A stretch of 64,000 nucleotides of DNA from JADMIH01 sp036399775 (GCA_036399775.1 DASWMJ010000099.1:1-64000); one strand, 5' to 3'; counted from the stretch's first letter, positions 31,440 through 40,558 are shown. A program made the numbers and translations. Notes: generated by a model not told the origin, from the sequence alone.

Positions 31440-34400
31440 TCATGTAGGGTTGGCACGCACCCAGGAGCGGCCATTGTATACGTACCACAGACCGTCAGCC
31501 GCGCCCATCATCCAGTAGCGGCCATAGTGGTCCTGCACCCTCATTGTGTTGACCGATGCCTCGTATTGCTGAGGGTTGATGCGTCCTGCTGCAAGGTCTC
31601 CTCTCAGGCGAGCATAGTCCATCTGCGCCCTCTGGAATGGGGTCAGGCTGGCGGGGGGTGGCATGGGTAGGGGAGGAGCATATTGTGGAGCGGATGGGTA
31701 GGGCGTGGGTTGGGGACGGGGCGTAGCGGGCGGGTAGGAGGGCGGGCCTGGATTGGGCGCAGCCGAGGGGTGGGAGGTTGGTGGGTGCTGGGTGGGTGGA
31801 GATTGGGTGGCCGTAGGGGTAAAGATAGGTGGGGTGGGTGTGGGTCGAGGATGAGCGATTGGTGCCGCGCTGGTTCCGGCAGGGTATGCTTGCACTCGCC
31901 GCCGAGAGGAACGGGCGATGATAATGCCCATCCCTACGACCAGCACTCCGGCAAACAGGACGCCACCGACAATCGCTATTAGGCCCCAACCGGGTAGGCC
32001 GCTTCCGGATGTGGGGGCGCTACTTGATGGGGGATTGGTGCCCTGGGAAGTAGGTGCGGAGGAGTTGGTGGGGGAGTTAGGCTGGGCGGGGACGACAAGG
32101 GGGCCTACGTCGGAGTGGGTGGTGTTGAAGCCGTCGCTTGCCAGGATGCGGATGTAGGTCTGGTCGCTGGGGAGTATCTCTTCGGTGGAGAATGTGTACT
32201 CGGTCTCGTGGGAGCTTACTTGCAGAGGATACCATGTATGTTTGCTGTCGGGGCTGTAGAGGATGTCGTAGCGCAGGGCGGCGGGGTCGCTGTCGGGGTC
32301 TTCGGCTGACCATGTGATGGTGTGCTCGCCTTCCCAGCGGTCGCCGGATTGGGGGGAGGTGATGGCGAGGGTGGGGGGTTGGGTGGTTGCTACCAGGGAG
32401 GTAAGCTCTTGCTCCTGGCCGTTTTCGTTGCGTACCAGGACGACGCGGGTGGCGTTGCCGGGGTCAGGCACTTCGAGGACGAAGCCTGATCTCTCTAGCG
32501 GCTCGTTGGTCTCCTGGGATTGGAAGGTGAGGTCGAAGCAGCGTTCGTAGAGCAGCGTGTCGCCGGCGTCCAAGAAGCGCAGGCAGTGGTTTCCCTCGCC
32601 TTCGCTCTGCGCCGTTCGATTTGCCGCTTCTGTTCCGCCGAAGGTCAGGGGGAGGAAGAGGCTGGTGGCAAGATCGGGTTGGTGACGCTTTGCTGGGTAG
32701 GATGGGGCTTGACGGGGTGCGGGAAGGCCACCGGAAGCGGGGTCGGGGGGGCGCACCATGTCAATCTGGGCGGTGTAGCCTTTGAGGGAGGCCCAGCCGC
32801 GCACCCATAGCTTGTGGGCGGTGTCGGTCAGGAAAGCGCCCTGGGGACGCAGGTTATTGTCATAGAGTTTCTTGTAGTGGAAGGTAGATACCCAGGCCTT
32901 GGTGTGCCCGCAGTAGGACATGAGGTCGTAGTTGGTGGTGGGTATGACCACCATCGCATCGGTGTCGAAGCCGTATTCCTGGATACGGGCGCTGTCGTTG
33001 TATTCAGAGGGCCAGTAGTTGGTGTGGGTATTCGGTGAGATGCGGCAATCTGAGCTTGGGTCGCTCTTGGTGCCGGTGTGTTCCAGGCCGAGGTCGTGGC
33101 CTACTTCGTGGGGGAGGACGTGGTGGGAGGAGTAATCGGTGTGGAAGTCAACCGCCAGGGCAACGTGGGCCGTCTGCCCGGAGAACACGGTCTCAGCGAG
33201 GCCACCGAAGTTGATCGTGTTCACATATTCGTTGGGGAGCCACCCTACAAGGATGTCGGGCTTGTCGCCTTCGATGCGGTCGTAGTACTCTCTGAGGGAC
33301 CAGTTGAGGTCCTCTCCGAGGTCGTCGGTTGAGAGCGGCCGTGTGGTACGCACGCGGAAGGGTAGCTCGTAGTATTGGATGCCGTTGTCGGCGGCGGGGT
33401 AGAGCTTCTTCATCATGCCGTCGTATTTGGCGATGCCGTCGCCCGGCCACGCCCATTCTGTCTTGCCCGGCGGCCTGTAGCCGATGCGGACGTAGCCTAC
33501 GCGCAGGCCGTTTCGCTCTACGAACTCGAACGGCTGTGTAGCTTCGTTGTTGTCGTAGTTGGACTCCTCGATGGTGCGGGTGGGGTTGACGACTGCTTTC
33601 AGGCTGAATGCCCCCGCAGTGGTTAGCTCGTTTGGAATGAGGAAGTTGAGGGAGTTATCTATATTGCCCCGGTCAGGCTCGCGGTCCGGGTACACTAAAG
33701 CTGACGCGCTGGATGGCTTGACTTCTACTTCACTTTTGCCTTCGGGCCAGACGAAAAGGGACGCTGAGACGGTCTGAGGGGAGGGGTCGGTTGCGCCTGC
33801 CAATCGCGGGAAGACGCGGACGACGGTCTTCTTGCCCGCTACTAAAGGTATGCTGTTGTCTTTGGTCTGGATCACCTGCACTACCTCTATGTGCTCGATG
33901 GTGAGGTCTAGCCCTTCCGGGACGGAGTAGGCAGAGAGCGCCTTGTCTACGCTGCCGGCTATCGCGCGCATTTCGGCGGGGTCGTTGAGGGTGTAGTTGG
34001 CGTCGTCTTTCCAACCGGCATCGCCGGTGACCACGTAAGGGCCTCGCGCGAAGAGCACCTTGGCCGATACCTGGGTGTTGGCGGGGTTGCTAGGGTCGCT
34101 CGGAGGGACGGCGGCCATTTCGAAGCCGTAACCTGGGTCGCCGTAAGCTGTGGTGGCTACCCATTTATCGCCTAGTGGGCCGGGGGGCCTGTTCCCATAA
34201 TCGTAGTATTTGAAGTCTGCGTGGGCCTGGTCTATGGTCTTGTATCTTGTGATGGTGAAGTAGAAGAACTTGTGCTCATCGCCTCGGCGGTGGTCCGAAA
34301 CGTGGCAGCCGTCGTACTTGCCACCCTCGGCGGTGGAAGGAACGACCTCGAAGCCTTCGCCTGATGGGAGGAGAGCGCACAGGTCGGGGCCTTGTTGGGC

Positions 34401-34538
34401 GTGCAGCGTGGAGTTGGCGGTGGTGGCGTGGCTTACCCCGGCTGGGGCCGATGTATTTAGCGCCAGCATTAGGCTGCATGCAAATATAACCCTCAGCCAA
34501 AGCCAACGTCGGGTGGAGAGTGTGTTCATACCCTTCAT
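31440..34538 (-). CDS. Large cell-envelope protein with metzincin motif, TM helix and Pro-rich cytoplasmic tail
   Basis: This 1032-aa protein begins with a signal peptide (LWLRVIFACSLMLALNTSAPAG). The extracellular part has beta-rich, CARDB-like segments (residues ~210-340) and a metalloprotease-like region with HEVGHDLGLEH, the metzincin zinc motif, followed by a YDLMSYCGH Met-turn. Further beta-sandwich modules follow (~720-830). A TM helix (GLIAIVGGVLFAGVLVVGMG, ~865-890) leads to a ~100-residue Pro/Thr/Ser-rich tail and a short C-terminal domain (FQRAQMDYARLRGDLAAGRINPQQYE... RYWMMGAADGLWYVYNG) that should be cytoplasmic. GAGG precedes ATG 34538. It is probably a membrane-anchored surface protease; the substrate is unknown. 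Confidence 0.78.
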   Translation of the reverse strand: MKGMNTLSTRRWLWLRVIFACSLMLALNTSAPAGVSHATTANSTLHAQQGPDLCALLPSGEGFEVVPSTAEGGKYDGCHVSDHRRGDEHKFFYFTITRYKTIDQAHADFKYYDYGNRPPGPLGDKWVATTAYGDPGYGFEMAAVPPSDPSNPANTQVSAKVLFARGPYVVTGDAGWKDDANYTLNDPAEMRAIAGSVDKALSAYSVPEGLDLTIEHIEVVQVIQTKDNSIPLVAGKKTVVRVFPRLAGATDPSPQTVSASLFVWPEGKSEVEVKPSSASALVYPDREPDRGNIDNSLNFLIPNELTTAGAFSLKAVVNPTRTIEESNYDNNEATQPFEFVERNGLRVGYVRIGYRPPGKTEWAWPGDGIAKYDGMMKKLYPAADNGIQYYELPFRVRTTRPLSTDDLGEDLNWSLREYYDRIEGDKPDILVGWLPNEYVNTINFGGLAETVFSGQTAHVALAVDFHTDYSSHHVLPHEVGHDLGLEHTGTKSDPSSDCRISPNTHTNYWPSEYNDSARIQEYGFDTDAMVVIPTTNYDLMSYCGHTKAWVSTFHYKKLYDNNLRPQGAFLTDTAHKLWVRGWASLKGYTAQIDMVRPPDPASGGLPAPRQAPSYPAKRHQPDLATSLFLPLTFGGTEAANRTAQSEGEGNHCLRFLDAGDTLLYERCFDLTFQSQETNEPLERSGFVLEVPDPGNATRVVLVRNENGQEQELTSLVATTQPPTLAITSPQSGDRWEGEHTITWSAEDPDSDPAALRYDILYSPDSKHTWYPLQVSSHETEYTFSTEEILPSDQTYIRILASDGFNTTHSDVGPLVVPAQPNSPTNSSAPTSQGTNPPSSSAPTSGSGLPGWGLIAIVGGVLFAGVLVVGMGIIIARSSRRRVQAYPAGTSAAPIAHPRPTPTPPIFTPTATQSPPTQHPPTSHPSAAPNPGPPSYPPATPRPQPTPYPSAPQYAPPLPMPPPASLTPFQRAQMDYARLRGDLAAGRINPQQYEASVNTMRVQDHYGRYWMMGAADGLWYVYNGRSWVRANPT

Positions 34539-35050
34539 AGGATATCCTCTACGTGTAGATCACGCCTCAACTATGAGATTGTACAAGTCCGAGTGAGCTA
34601 ACTTACCTGCGGTGATGAAGGGGTAAGGCGAATGAGCGATATGGAGGGCACGGTGCAGGTGTTGGGGATGCTTATCGTGAGGCGTGCAAGCAAAAACAAC
34701 ATAACAAGAGACCTGCATGAGCAGGCTTATACAATAAAAGCATACCACTACTGTCAAGCCTTGCCGGAGGGGTAAACTGTATTCCGTCTAACCGCCAAGA
34801 CGCAAAGACGCGAAGTACCCATCAAGAGGTTTATTGTTCGGTTTCTACTATGGTGTAGTGCCTGACCAGCTATTCTCATATCGCCTTGGCGGGTACCTGG
34901 CGTCTTGGCGTCTTGGCGGTTAGCCTTTGCTTGTTCGTGTAACCCTAGCTTGGGTAGGAGACTTGCATTGACGGATGAAAGTAAGGCATAATAGGCGAAT
35001 GCCGTGCGCGGCTTGACCTTGAGACCAGACCGAACGCAGAGACTCAGCTT
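34539..35050. other. Divergent intergenic region
   Basis: These 512 bp separate the large envelope protein (minus) from the adenine methyltransferase (plus). The main content is the inverted repeat at 34789-34923. No gene is supported: the long minus-strand frame across this stretch is antisense to the methyltransferase and lacks codon bias. Confidence 0.5.
34789..34923. repeat. Inverted repeat with ~33-bp arms
   Basis: The left arm (34789-34820, CTAACCGCCAAGACGC...) is largely complementary to the right arm (34891-34923, ...GCGTCTTGGCGGTTAG) around a ~70-bp loop. The unit ACCGCCAAGACGC is shared with the element at 16763-16912. Confidence 0.82.
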
Positions 35051-36139
35051 ATGCGCTACCTGGGGAACAAAGATAGCCTGCTGTCGTTTATTGACGAGGT
35101 GCTCGCGAGGCATGGCGTTGCCAGCACGCGTACCGAGCCTTTGTGCGTGTGCGACCCTTTTACGGGGACGACTGCGGTAGCGAGGCATTTGAAGAGGATG
35201 GAGTGGCGGGTGGTGTCGGGGGATTTGATGACCTACTCGTATGCGCTCCAACACGCTTATATCGGGTTGAGCGAAACGCCGCCGTTCGCGGGGCTGCTCC
35301 AGATGGGGGCGCTCGATCCTGATTTGACGCTGGCGGTGCCTTTGCATAGGGCGATTGCTCACCTGAATAATCTGCGCGGGGTGGAGGGGTTTTTCTACAG
35401 GACTTATTCTCCTGATGGGGAGGAGGGGAGGCGATATTTTACTTCGGCCAATGCGCTGCGGATAGACGCTATACGGCAGACGATCAACCAGTGGTGGGAG
35501 AGGGGTTGGCTGACGGAGGCCGAGCGGTTCTTGCTGGTGGCGGCGCTTATTGAGGCGGTGTCGAAGGTGGCGAACGTGGCGGGGACGTATGCCGCTTATC
35601 TGAAGCGATGGGACCCGCGCGCCCATAAGCCGATGATGTTGAGGGTGCCCCAGATCGTGCATAGCGCGCACGAGCATGACGTTCACCAGGCGGATGCGGG
35701 TGAGGTGGTAGAAGGGTGTGAGTGCGATTTGCTGTATATTGACCCGCCGTACAACAGCAGGCAGTATTGCACGAACTATCATTTGTTAGAGACGCTTGCG
35801 CTGGGGGACGAGCCGGAGGTCAGGGGGGTGGCAGGGCTGCGGGCGGAGAATGGGAAGAAGTCGCCTTATTGCAGGGCGGGGCAGGCGGAAGAAGCGCTGG
35901 CGGGGCTGGTGGGGAAGGCGAATACGCGGCGGATATTGATGAGCTACAACAGCGAGGGGATTATCCCGCACGAGAGGATCATGGAGATATTGTCGGGGCG
36001 TGGGGAGGTGGAGGTGTATGAGTGTGAGTACAGGAGATTCAGGTCGGACGCGGACGGGGAGAACCGGCGATATGGTGGGCGGGCGACGGTGAGGGAGATG
36101 CTTTATTGGGTGGAGGTGGGCGGGAAGCGTGAAACGTAA
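35051..36139 (+). CDS. D12-class DNA adenine-N6 methyltransferase
   Basis: The protein begins MRYLGNKDSLLSFIDEVL, the family's motif X, then CDPFTGTTAVARHL (motif I, SAM-binding) and LLYIDPPYNSRQYCTNYH (motif IV, catalytic DPPY). This is the Dam/M.FokI-like alpha group that methylates adenine N6 in DNA. At 362 aa it is long for a stand-alone Dam, with an insertion between motifs I and IV. A second methyltransferase follows after 122 bp. No restriction endonuclease gene is recognisable nearby, so the pair may be solitary, regulatory, or remnants of a restriction system. Confidence 0.9.
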   Translation: MRYLGNKDSLLSFIDEVLARHGVASTRTEPLCVCDPFTGTTAVARHLKRMEWRVVSGDLMTYSYALQHAYIGLSETPPFAGLLQMGALDPDLTLAVPLHRAIAHLNNLRGVEGFFYRTYSPDGEEGRRYFTSANALRIDAIRQTINQWWERGWLTEAERFLLVAALIEAVSKVANVAGTYAAYLKRWDPRAHKPMMLRVPQIVHSAHEHDVHQADAGEVVEGCECDLLYIDPPYNSRQYCTNYHLLETLALGDEPEVRGVAGLRAENGKKSPYCRAGQAEEALAGLVGKANTRRILMSYNSEGIIPHERIMEILSGRGEVEVYECEYRRFRSDADGENRRYGGRATVREMLYWVEVGGKRET

Positions 36140-36250
36140 ACCGCAAAGACGCTAAGGAACGCGGAGTTCGCAAAGGTTTTGTTGGTTGAGCCACAAAGAG
36201 ACAAAGAACACTAACATTTTTTTGGATTGAGACGAAGAGACGCCGAGATC
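36140..36250. repeat. Dispersed repeat copy (CCGCAAAGACGC family)
   Basis: This 111-bp copy matches 23541-23655 closely, including GACGCTAAGGAACGCGG and TTCGCAAAGGTTTTGTTG. It separates the two methyltransferase genes. Confidence 0.88.
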
Positions 36251-36261
36251 GCATGTGAAAC

Positions 36262-37155
36262 GTGGTGGATAGGATTGCTTCGTTTAATATGGATAGAACT
36301 CAAAACTCAAAACTCAAAACTCAAAACTCGGTACGTCACCCTCGGAACAGTTTGAATGATTTGACGGGGCGGGAGTGGGTGCATTTTTTGGGTTCGGTGG
36401 AGGCTACGGCTTACCCTACTAAGGGGCCGCAGTCTTACGGGCATGCCTTGAGGCGAACCCACCCTTCGCCTAAACCGCCGCAGCTTATGAGGCGGATTGT
36501 GGAGTTTTTTACGCGGCGTGGGGAGTGGGTGTTGGACCCGTTTATGGGGGTGGGTGGGACGCTGCTGGGGTGCTCGCTTGCAGACCGGAACGCGGTGGGG
36601 TTGGAGTTGGAGGCGGGGTATATCGAGACGTATGGGAGGGTGGCGCGGGAGGAGGGTTTGCGGGCGCAGGTGGCTGTGCTGGCGGATGCGCGGCGGATGA
36701 TGGAGCATGGAGAGGTGGCGGGGCGGACGTTTGATATGGTGCTGACGGACCCGCCTTATGGGGATATGATGGGGAGGCCGCAGAACGGGGAGAAGAAGAA
36801 GAGGACGGGGCGGGCGGACGCGACGCCTTTTACGGGCAGCCCGGCTGACCTAGGGAACCTGCCGTATGAGCAGTTTTTGGACGAGCTGACGGGGATAATG
36901 GGGACGGCGCTGGGGGTGCTCAAGCCGTCGGGGTATATGGTGGTGTTCGCTAAGGACTTGCAGCCTACGCAGGGGCACCATAATATGCTGCACGCAGACG
37001 TGGTGATTAGGCTGTCGGGGTTGGAGGGGGTGGCGTATAGAGGGTGTAAGATTTGGTTCGACCAGACGCCCAGGTTGTACCCGTTTGGGTACCCTTACAG
37101 GTTTGTGGCTAACCAGTTGCACCAGTATATTTTGGTGTTCCAGAAGGTGGGATGA
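36262..37155 (+). CDS. DNA methyltransferase, N4-cytosine/N6-adenine type
   Basis: Motif IV appears as MVLTDPPYGDMMGRP and motif I as WVLDPFMGVGGTLLGCSL, in the circularly permuted beta-class order: PPY-like target region and REWVHFLGSVEATAYPTKG at the start, SAM motif, then catalytic motif. It should methylate DNA (N6-A or N4-C). Starts at GTG 36262 or ATG 36289 are both followed by about ten residues encoded by an (AAAACTC)n heptamer array (QNSKLKTQNS), so the array lies within the coding sequence. It lies 122 bp downstream of the D12 methyltransferase. Confidence 0.87.
   Translation: MVDRIASFNMDRTQNSKLKTQNSVRHPRNSLNDLTGREWVHFLGSVEATAYPTKGPQSYGHALRRTHPSPKPPQLMRRIVEFFTRRGEWVLDPFMGVGGTLLGCSLADRNAVGLELEAGYIETYGRVAREEGLRAQVAVLADARRMMEHGEVAGRTFDMVLTDPPYGDMMGRPQNGEKKKRTGRADATPFTGSPADLGNLPYEQFLDELTGIMGTALGVLKPSGYMVVFAKDLQPTQGHHNMLHADVVIRLSGLEGVAYRGCKIWFDQTPRLYPFGYPYRFVANQLHQYILVFQKVG
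36297..36331. repeat. Heptanucleotide array inside the methyltransferase 5' end
   Basis: Four near-perfect copies of AAAACTC. Seven-base repeats read three times give a seven-residue period, visible in the encoded peptide QNSKLKT-QNS. Confidence 0.88.
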
Positions 37156-37170
37156 GCTATGAGTGGGCGG

Positions 37171-37734
37171 TTATCGCATATGGCGGGCCAACCATACACT
37201 CATCACAGTTGTGACTACCATGATAATGAAAAGGCCACCGGCTAGAACCCAGTCTGACCATTGCGTGGGCTTCATGAGCCAGGCGGAAAGACCTGTGAGC
37301 AGCATATTGAGCACGAGGAGAGCTGCTATTGCTCGGCACAAGCGTATTAGAGGTCTTATTATGGGTCGGCGCTTGCTAGCCTCAGAAATGGATGTGGGCG
37401 GCTCTTCGAGAGGCGCATAGGTGGCATAAACGGTATAAAGCAGGCCAAATGCAGCAAATAGCAAGGACCCTGTTGCTAAGGAAGCTTGGAACGCAATAGA
37501 GGGAAAATCAACCTGTGGAGGGGATTGAAGGAGATTAGAGACGAGGTAAGCCAGCATACCTGTGTACCCTGCCCAAAGTTGGGCAAATAGTCTGAGGCGG
37601 CAAGTAAGGGGCTGAATGGGGTGAAGAGACCGCGAAGGATAATGTGGATAAAAGAGGAGCAGAGCGGATACGATGAAGCGTCTAGAAGTTATAGCCTCGG
37701 AAGGCACGACCAGCACATGATGCGTCAAGCCCAA
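37171..37734 (-). CDS. Four-helix membrane protein of unknown function
   Basis: About four hydrophobic segments are visible (FIVSALLLFYPHYP..., LWAGYTGMLAYLVSNLL, LATGSLLFAAFGLLYTVYATY, then AIAALLVLNMLLTGLSAWLM and LAGGLFIIMVVTTVMSVWLA). No family is recognised. The frame begins at TTG 37734, two bases after the stop of the upstream gene; an in-frame GTG at 37716 is an alternative. It is probably co-transcribed with 37737-38168. Confidence 0.6.
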   Translation of the reverse strand: MGLTHHVLVVPSEAITSRRFIVSALLLFYPHYPSRSLHPIQPLTCRLRLFAQLWAGYTGMLAYLVSNLLQSPPQVDFPSIAFQASLATGSLLFAAFGLLYTVYATYAPLEEPPTSISEASKRRPIIRPLIRLCRAIAALLVLNMLLTGLSAWLMKPTQWSDWVLAGGLFIIMVVTTVMSVWLARHMR

Positions 37735-37736
37735 GC

Positions 37737-38168
37737 TCAGGAAGGGACAATTCTAAAGTGCGAGGCTATTGCTTCCACGTTTCTAGCAATAAGGTGGGCG
37801 CGAGCAGAATCATCCAGTGGTTGGAAAATGTGCCCACCATCGTAGAACATGTGCCTACCCTCATCCTCATCGTGAGGGTACTTCTCACGGAACTTGGAGA
37901 TAGCAGCAATGAGAGCGTCGGCTGCTTCTTCCGCCCGTTTATCAATTTCTGCTACTGTAAGCCTGTCCTTAGAAGCTACCATAGCATTGTTATTCCAGAT
38001 ATTATGTCGAACTGTAGGCAGGTTGTCACGGACGACGTCGCGCACGATTTCGCCTAGCCACACACCGAGCCTTACCACTGTAGATTTCCTAACTCTAACA
38101 GTCCCGGTAATCCTAATATGCTGATCTGTAATCGGGCCGCTAGCCAGGTCTTCAGCACTATCGGCCAT
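37737..38168 (-). CDS. Hypothetical protein with strong RBS
   Basis: ATG 38168 follows an excellent GAGGAGG ribosome site. The 143-aa product starts with a beta-rich segment (ITGTVRVRKSTVVRLGVWLG) and ends in helices, with a C-terminal HDEDEGRHMFYDGGHIFQPLDDSAR stretch. I do not recognise the family. It is tightly linked to the membrane protein downstream, so the two may work together. Confidence 0.65.
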   Translation of the reverse strand: MADSAEDLASGPITDQHIRITGTVRVRKSTVVRLGVWLGEIVRDVVRDNLPTVRHNIWNNNAMVASKDRLTVAEIDKRAEEAADALIAAISKFREKYPHDEDEGRHMFYDGGHIFQPLDDSARAHLIARNVEAIASHFRIVPS

Positions 38169-38196
38169 CTAAAAACCTCCTCGGCTCATTCATCCC

Positions 38197-38580
38197 TTAA
38201 TCCCTCATTGCCTTCCAGGCTGCCCTAATACGGTCAAGTAGCCCAGGTTTCTTAATTGGGTGGCCGGTAATGTTTTGCCACTCCTTTTCAAATATGTAAC
38301 GCGCCAGACAGCCCGCCAGATAGTTGCGCCATTTTTCCTGGGTGATTGGTGCGTCATAGAACCAATTACCAAACATAACGCGATAAACGGGGACCTCCAG
38401 TAGAACCGTTTGGTAATCCTTTTCGCAATCCGTAGCAGTCGGCAGATTTGGTCTTAGTTTATCTATTTCTATGGCGTAGACAGTTCGAGCCATTGTTATT
38501 AGTTCAGAACGGTATTTCCTATAGTGGGTCAATATTCCATATGTGTTTAGGTTCTCTTCATCATACGGTTGCAAGGGCAT
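38197..38580 (-). CDS. Hypothetical protein
   Basis: The 127-aa protein is mostly helical, with YRKYRSELITMARTVYAIEIDKL, a central YQTVLLEVPVYRVMFGNWFYD and a C-terminal KKPGLLDRIRAAWKAMRD. It has no recognisable motif or membrane segment. It lies 28 bp upstream of the 38168 start on the same strand and probably heads the three-gene unit 38580-37171. Ribosome site is weak. Confidence 0.55.
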   Translation of the reverse strand: MPLQPYDEENLNTYGILTHYRKYRSELITMARTVYAIEIDKLRPNLPTATDCEKDYQTVLLEVPVYRVMFGNWFYDAPITQEKWRNYLAGCLARYIFEKEWQNITGHPIKKPGLLDRIRAAWKAMRD

Positions 38581-38838
38581 AGGGCAAGACCCTCAGGCAC
38601 AAGACTACTCAAGCTCATGTCAAAACCCTGTATGAAGTTACCGGGGCCGCAGGGTTGCTTTGGGGACGTAGCGAAAAGCTTAGAGTACATCATACACCTT
38701 ACAGGACCTTATGTCAATAGGTAGGGCGAACATATGTCAACATATAGTTCAGCAGTAGCAATATCCGTACCCAGGGAAGTTACCTAGCAGCGCTTATTAT
38801 TAAGACGTTTCGCCGTCTGAAAAGTTGCATTCGTGTGC

Positions 38839-39843
38839 CTAGCGACCTTGCGAGCCGTTTGTGCCGCGAGGGTTTTGTTGCGGCCTGCGGGCTTGAGACT
38901 GGCCCCTGGCCCCTGATCCCTGGCCCCTGTTTCCGAAGCGTGCGTCCATGCGGCGCATGCGGTAGTCTACTGCTTCTATGAATACAAAGCGGCAGAGGTC
39001 GGGGTCGCAGAGACGGGAGCGGATGCGGGGGTCTAGGGTGTCAAGGTCGCAGTTGGATGTAACGACGGTGGGGAGGCGGTTGTTGTAGCGGTAGTTGAAG
39101 ATCTGGTAGAGTTTTTCTGCCGCCCAGGGGGTGGATTGCTCGGCTCCGAGGTCGTCTATAACGAGGAGGTAGACGGAGCGTATCTGCTCAAAGCGCTCAT
39201 CGTACGTAACTTCGCTGTTGGGCGCAAAGGTGGCGCGCAAGTGGTGGAGGAGATCGGGCGCTACGGCGAAATAGACCTGCATATGGTGGTCCTGGACGAC
39301 GTGGTTGGCGATGGCAGCTGCCAGGTGGGTCTTGCCGGTGCCATAGCTCCCAAGAAGGAGAAGCCAGCCTTCGGGATTGTCGGCGTAGGCTTTAGCGATT
39401 TTGTATGCGGTCTCGACACCTGGCACTTCGGGGTTGAAGTCGGCGAGTATCTTGGTCTGGAAGGCGTCGAGGTTGCTCAGGTGATATAGCTCTTCGAGGT
39501 TGCGCTGCTCGGTGGCGTGGGTGCGGCAGATGCAAGGGAATAGCTTGCCGAAGCGCGGGTCATGCACGGGCACGTCCATGCGGAGCCAACCCACGCCATG
39601 ACACTGGCGGCAAACGTCCTCAGAGTGGCGGGAGCGGAGAGCGGAGTACGATTGCGGAGTGCGGAGTGCGGAATGCGGAATGGTTGGTTGTGCGATAGCC
39701 TCGGATTGGGCCTCCGCGCCATTCCGCATTCCGAGTTCCACATTCCGCGATTGGTTAGTCTGGGCGGAAGAGGAAGGCGTATTTGCCCTTTGTGTATTTG
39801 TCGGGATCGAGAGACCGTTCAGCAGGTCCCCTAGCTTTTCCAT
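38839..39843 (-). CDS. DnaC/DnaI-like helicase loader ATPase
   Basis: A zinc-binding segment (CRQCHGVGWLRMD...FPCICR) precedes an AAA+ domain with Walker A LGSYGTGKTHLAAA and Walker B VYLLVIDDLGAEQ, then sensor motif VVTSNCDLDTLDPRIRSRL, as in DnaC/DnaI/IstB-type loaders. The position behind dnaB and a dnaD-like gene supports the loader role: loading DnaB at origins or restart sites. Two heptamer arrays are translated within the protein: IPHSALRTPQSYSALRSRHS (~residues 55-75) and the C-terminal GQGSGARGQS. The start overlaps the dnaD-like gene by 89 bp. Confidence 0.88.
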   Translation of the reverse strand: MEKLGDLLNGLSIPTNTQRANTPSSSAQTNQSRNVELGMRNGAEAQSEAIAQPTIPHSALRTPQSYSALRSRHSEDVCRQCHGVGWLRMDVPVHDPRFGKLFPCICRTHATEQRNLEELYHLSNLDAFQTKILADFNPEVPGVETAYKIAKAYADNPEGWLLLLGSYGTGKTHLAAAIANHVVQDHHMQVYFAVAPDLLHHLRATFAPNSEVTYDERFEQIRSVYLLVIDDLGAEQSTPWAAEKLYQIFNYRYNNRLPTVVTSNCDLDTLDPRIRSRLCDPDLCRFVFIEAVDYRMRRMDARFGNRGQGSGARGQSQARRPQQNPRGTNGSQGR

Positions 39844-40558
39844 TGTCTTTACCCTCCGATGACCATCTTTCCAGGATGCGTTCTATGTAGCGCCAATTGC
39901 GTTTGTTGTTGGTGACGGCCTCCTCGAAGGCGGCCTCTATCCATTCCATCGGGTAGCGCCCCTCGGCGTCTTGCAGGCGTTCGGCCAGGATGGGGGTGAG
40001 GAGGCCGATGTTCTGCTCGTAGAGAGCGTAGATGCTGGGGCGTTCGGCAACGACGCGGATTTTGTGATTTGGAATTTCGGATTGCGAATTTAGAAAACCG
40101 TTGGGTTGCGGCTGGCTTACCAGTGGTGTGCCTTCTACGTCTATCTGGCCTTTGCTGAGGGCATCTATCCAGGTGCGGTTGTCGCGGGTGTTGAGCATGT
40201 ACCATTGCTCTACGCGGCCTTCGGTGAAATCTGTGGGTTCTTCTCGGACCCAGATTTGCAGGAGTGTACCCCTGGCTACGGCTAGCTCCAGGCCTTCGCG
40301 CAAGGCCTCTCCGTGGGGGCGGGGGCCTTTGCAGCGGGCGAGGGCGGCGCGCAGGGGGTCGCTGGCCTCCAATTCTTCCAGGCCTGCCATGCGGGGGGAG
40401 GTGCCGTTTGGGCCGCTGCGGGCGAGCCGCCAGAAGAGGTAGAGGGTGACTTTCATTTCGAGCATGGAGGTGATGGAGGGGAGGATGTCCTCGAAGAAGC
40501 CCTCCGGCACGCGGACGGTCTTTTGGCGGTCTGTTGAGAATCCGATGAAAGGTTTCAT
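39755..40558 (-). CDS. DnaD-like primosomal protein
   Basis: The N-terminal ~110 residues look like a winged-helix replication-initiation domain (VRVPEGFFEDILPSITSMLEMKVTLYLFWRLAR). The C-terminal segment YPMEWIEAAFEEAVTNNKRNWRYIERILERW is the DnaD/DnaB2 domain, with the final YI-x-x-IL-x-x-W. DnaD proteins couple origin remodelling to helicase loading. Order dnaB, dnaD-like, dnaC-like fits a primosome operon. A heptamer-derived stretch (FLNSQSEIPNHKIRV) lies in the linker. Confidence 0.82.
   Translation of the reverse strand: MKPFIGFSTDRQKTVRVPEGFFEDILPSITSMLEMKVTLYLFWRLARSGPNGTSPRMAGLEELEASDPLRAALARCKGPRPHGEALREGLELAVARGTLLQIWVREEPTDFTEGRVEQWYMLNTRDNRTWIDALSKGQIDVEGTPLVSQPQPNGFLNSQSEIPNHKIRVVAERPSIYALYEQNIGLLTPILAERLQDAEGRYPMEWIEAAFEEAVTNNKRNWRYIERILERWSSEGKDNGKARGPAERSLDPDKYTKGKYAFLFRPD

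Noticed and set aside
34754..35782. Minus-strand frame of ~342 codons opposite the D12 methyltransferase
   Set aside because: Antisense, His/Arg/Pro-rich and crosses the inverted repeat; no homology-like motif.
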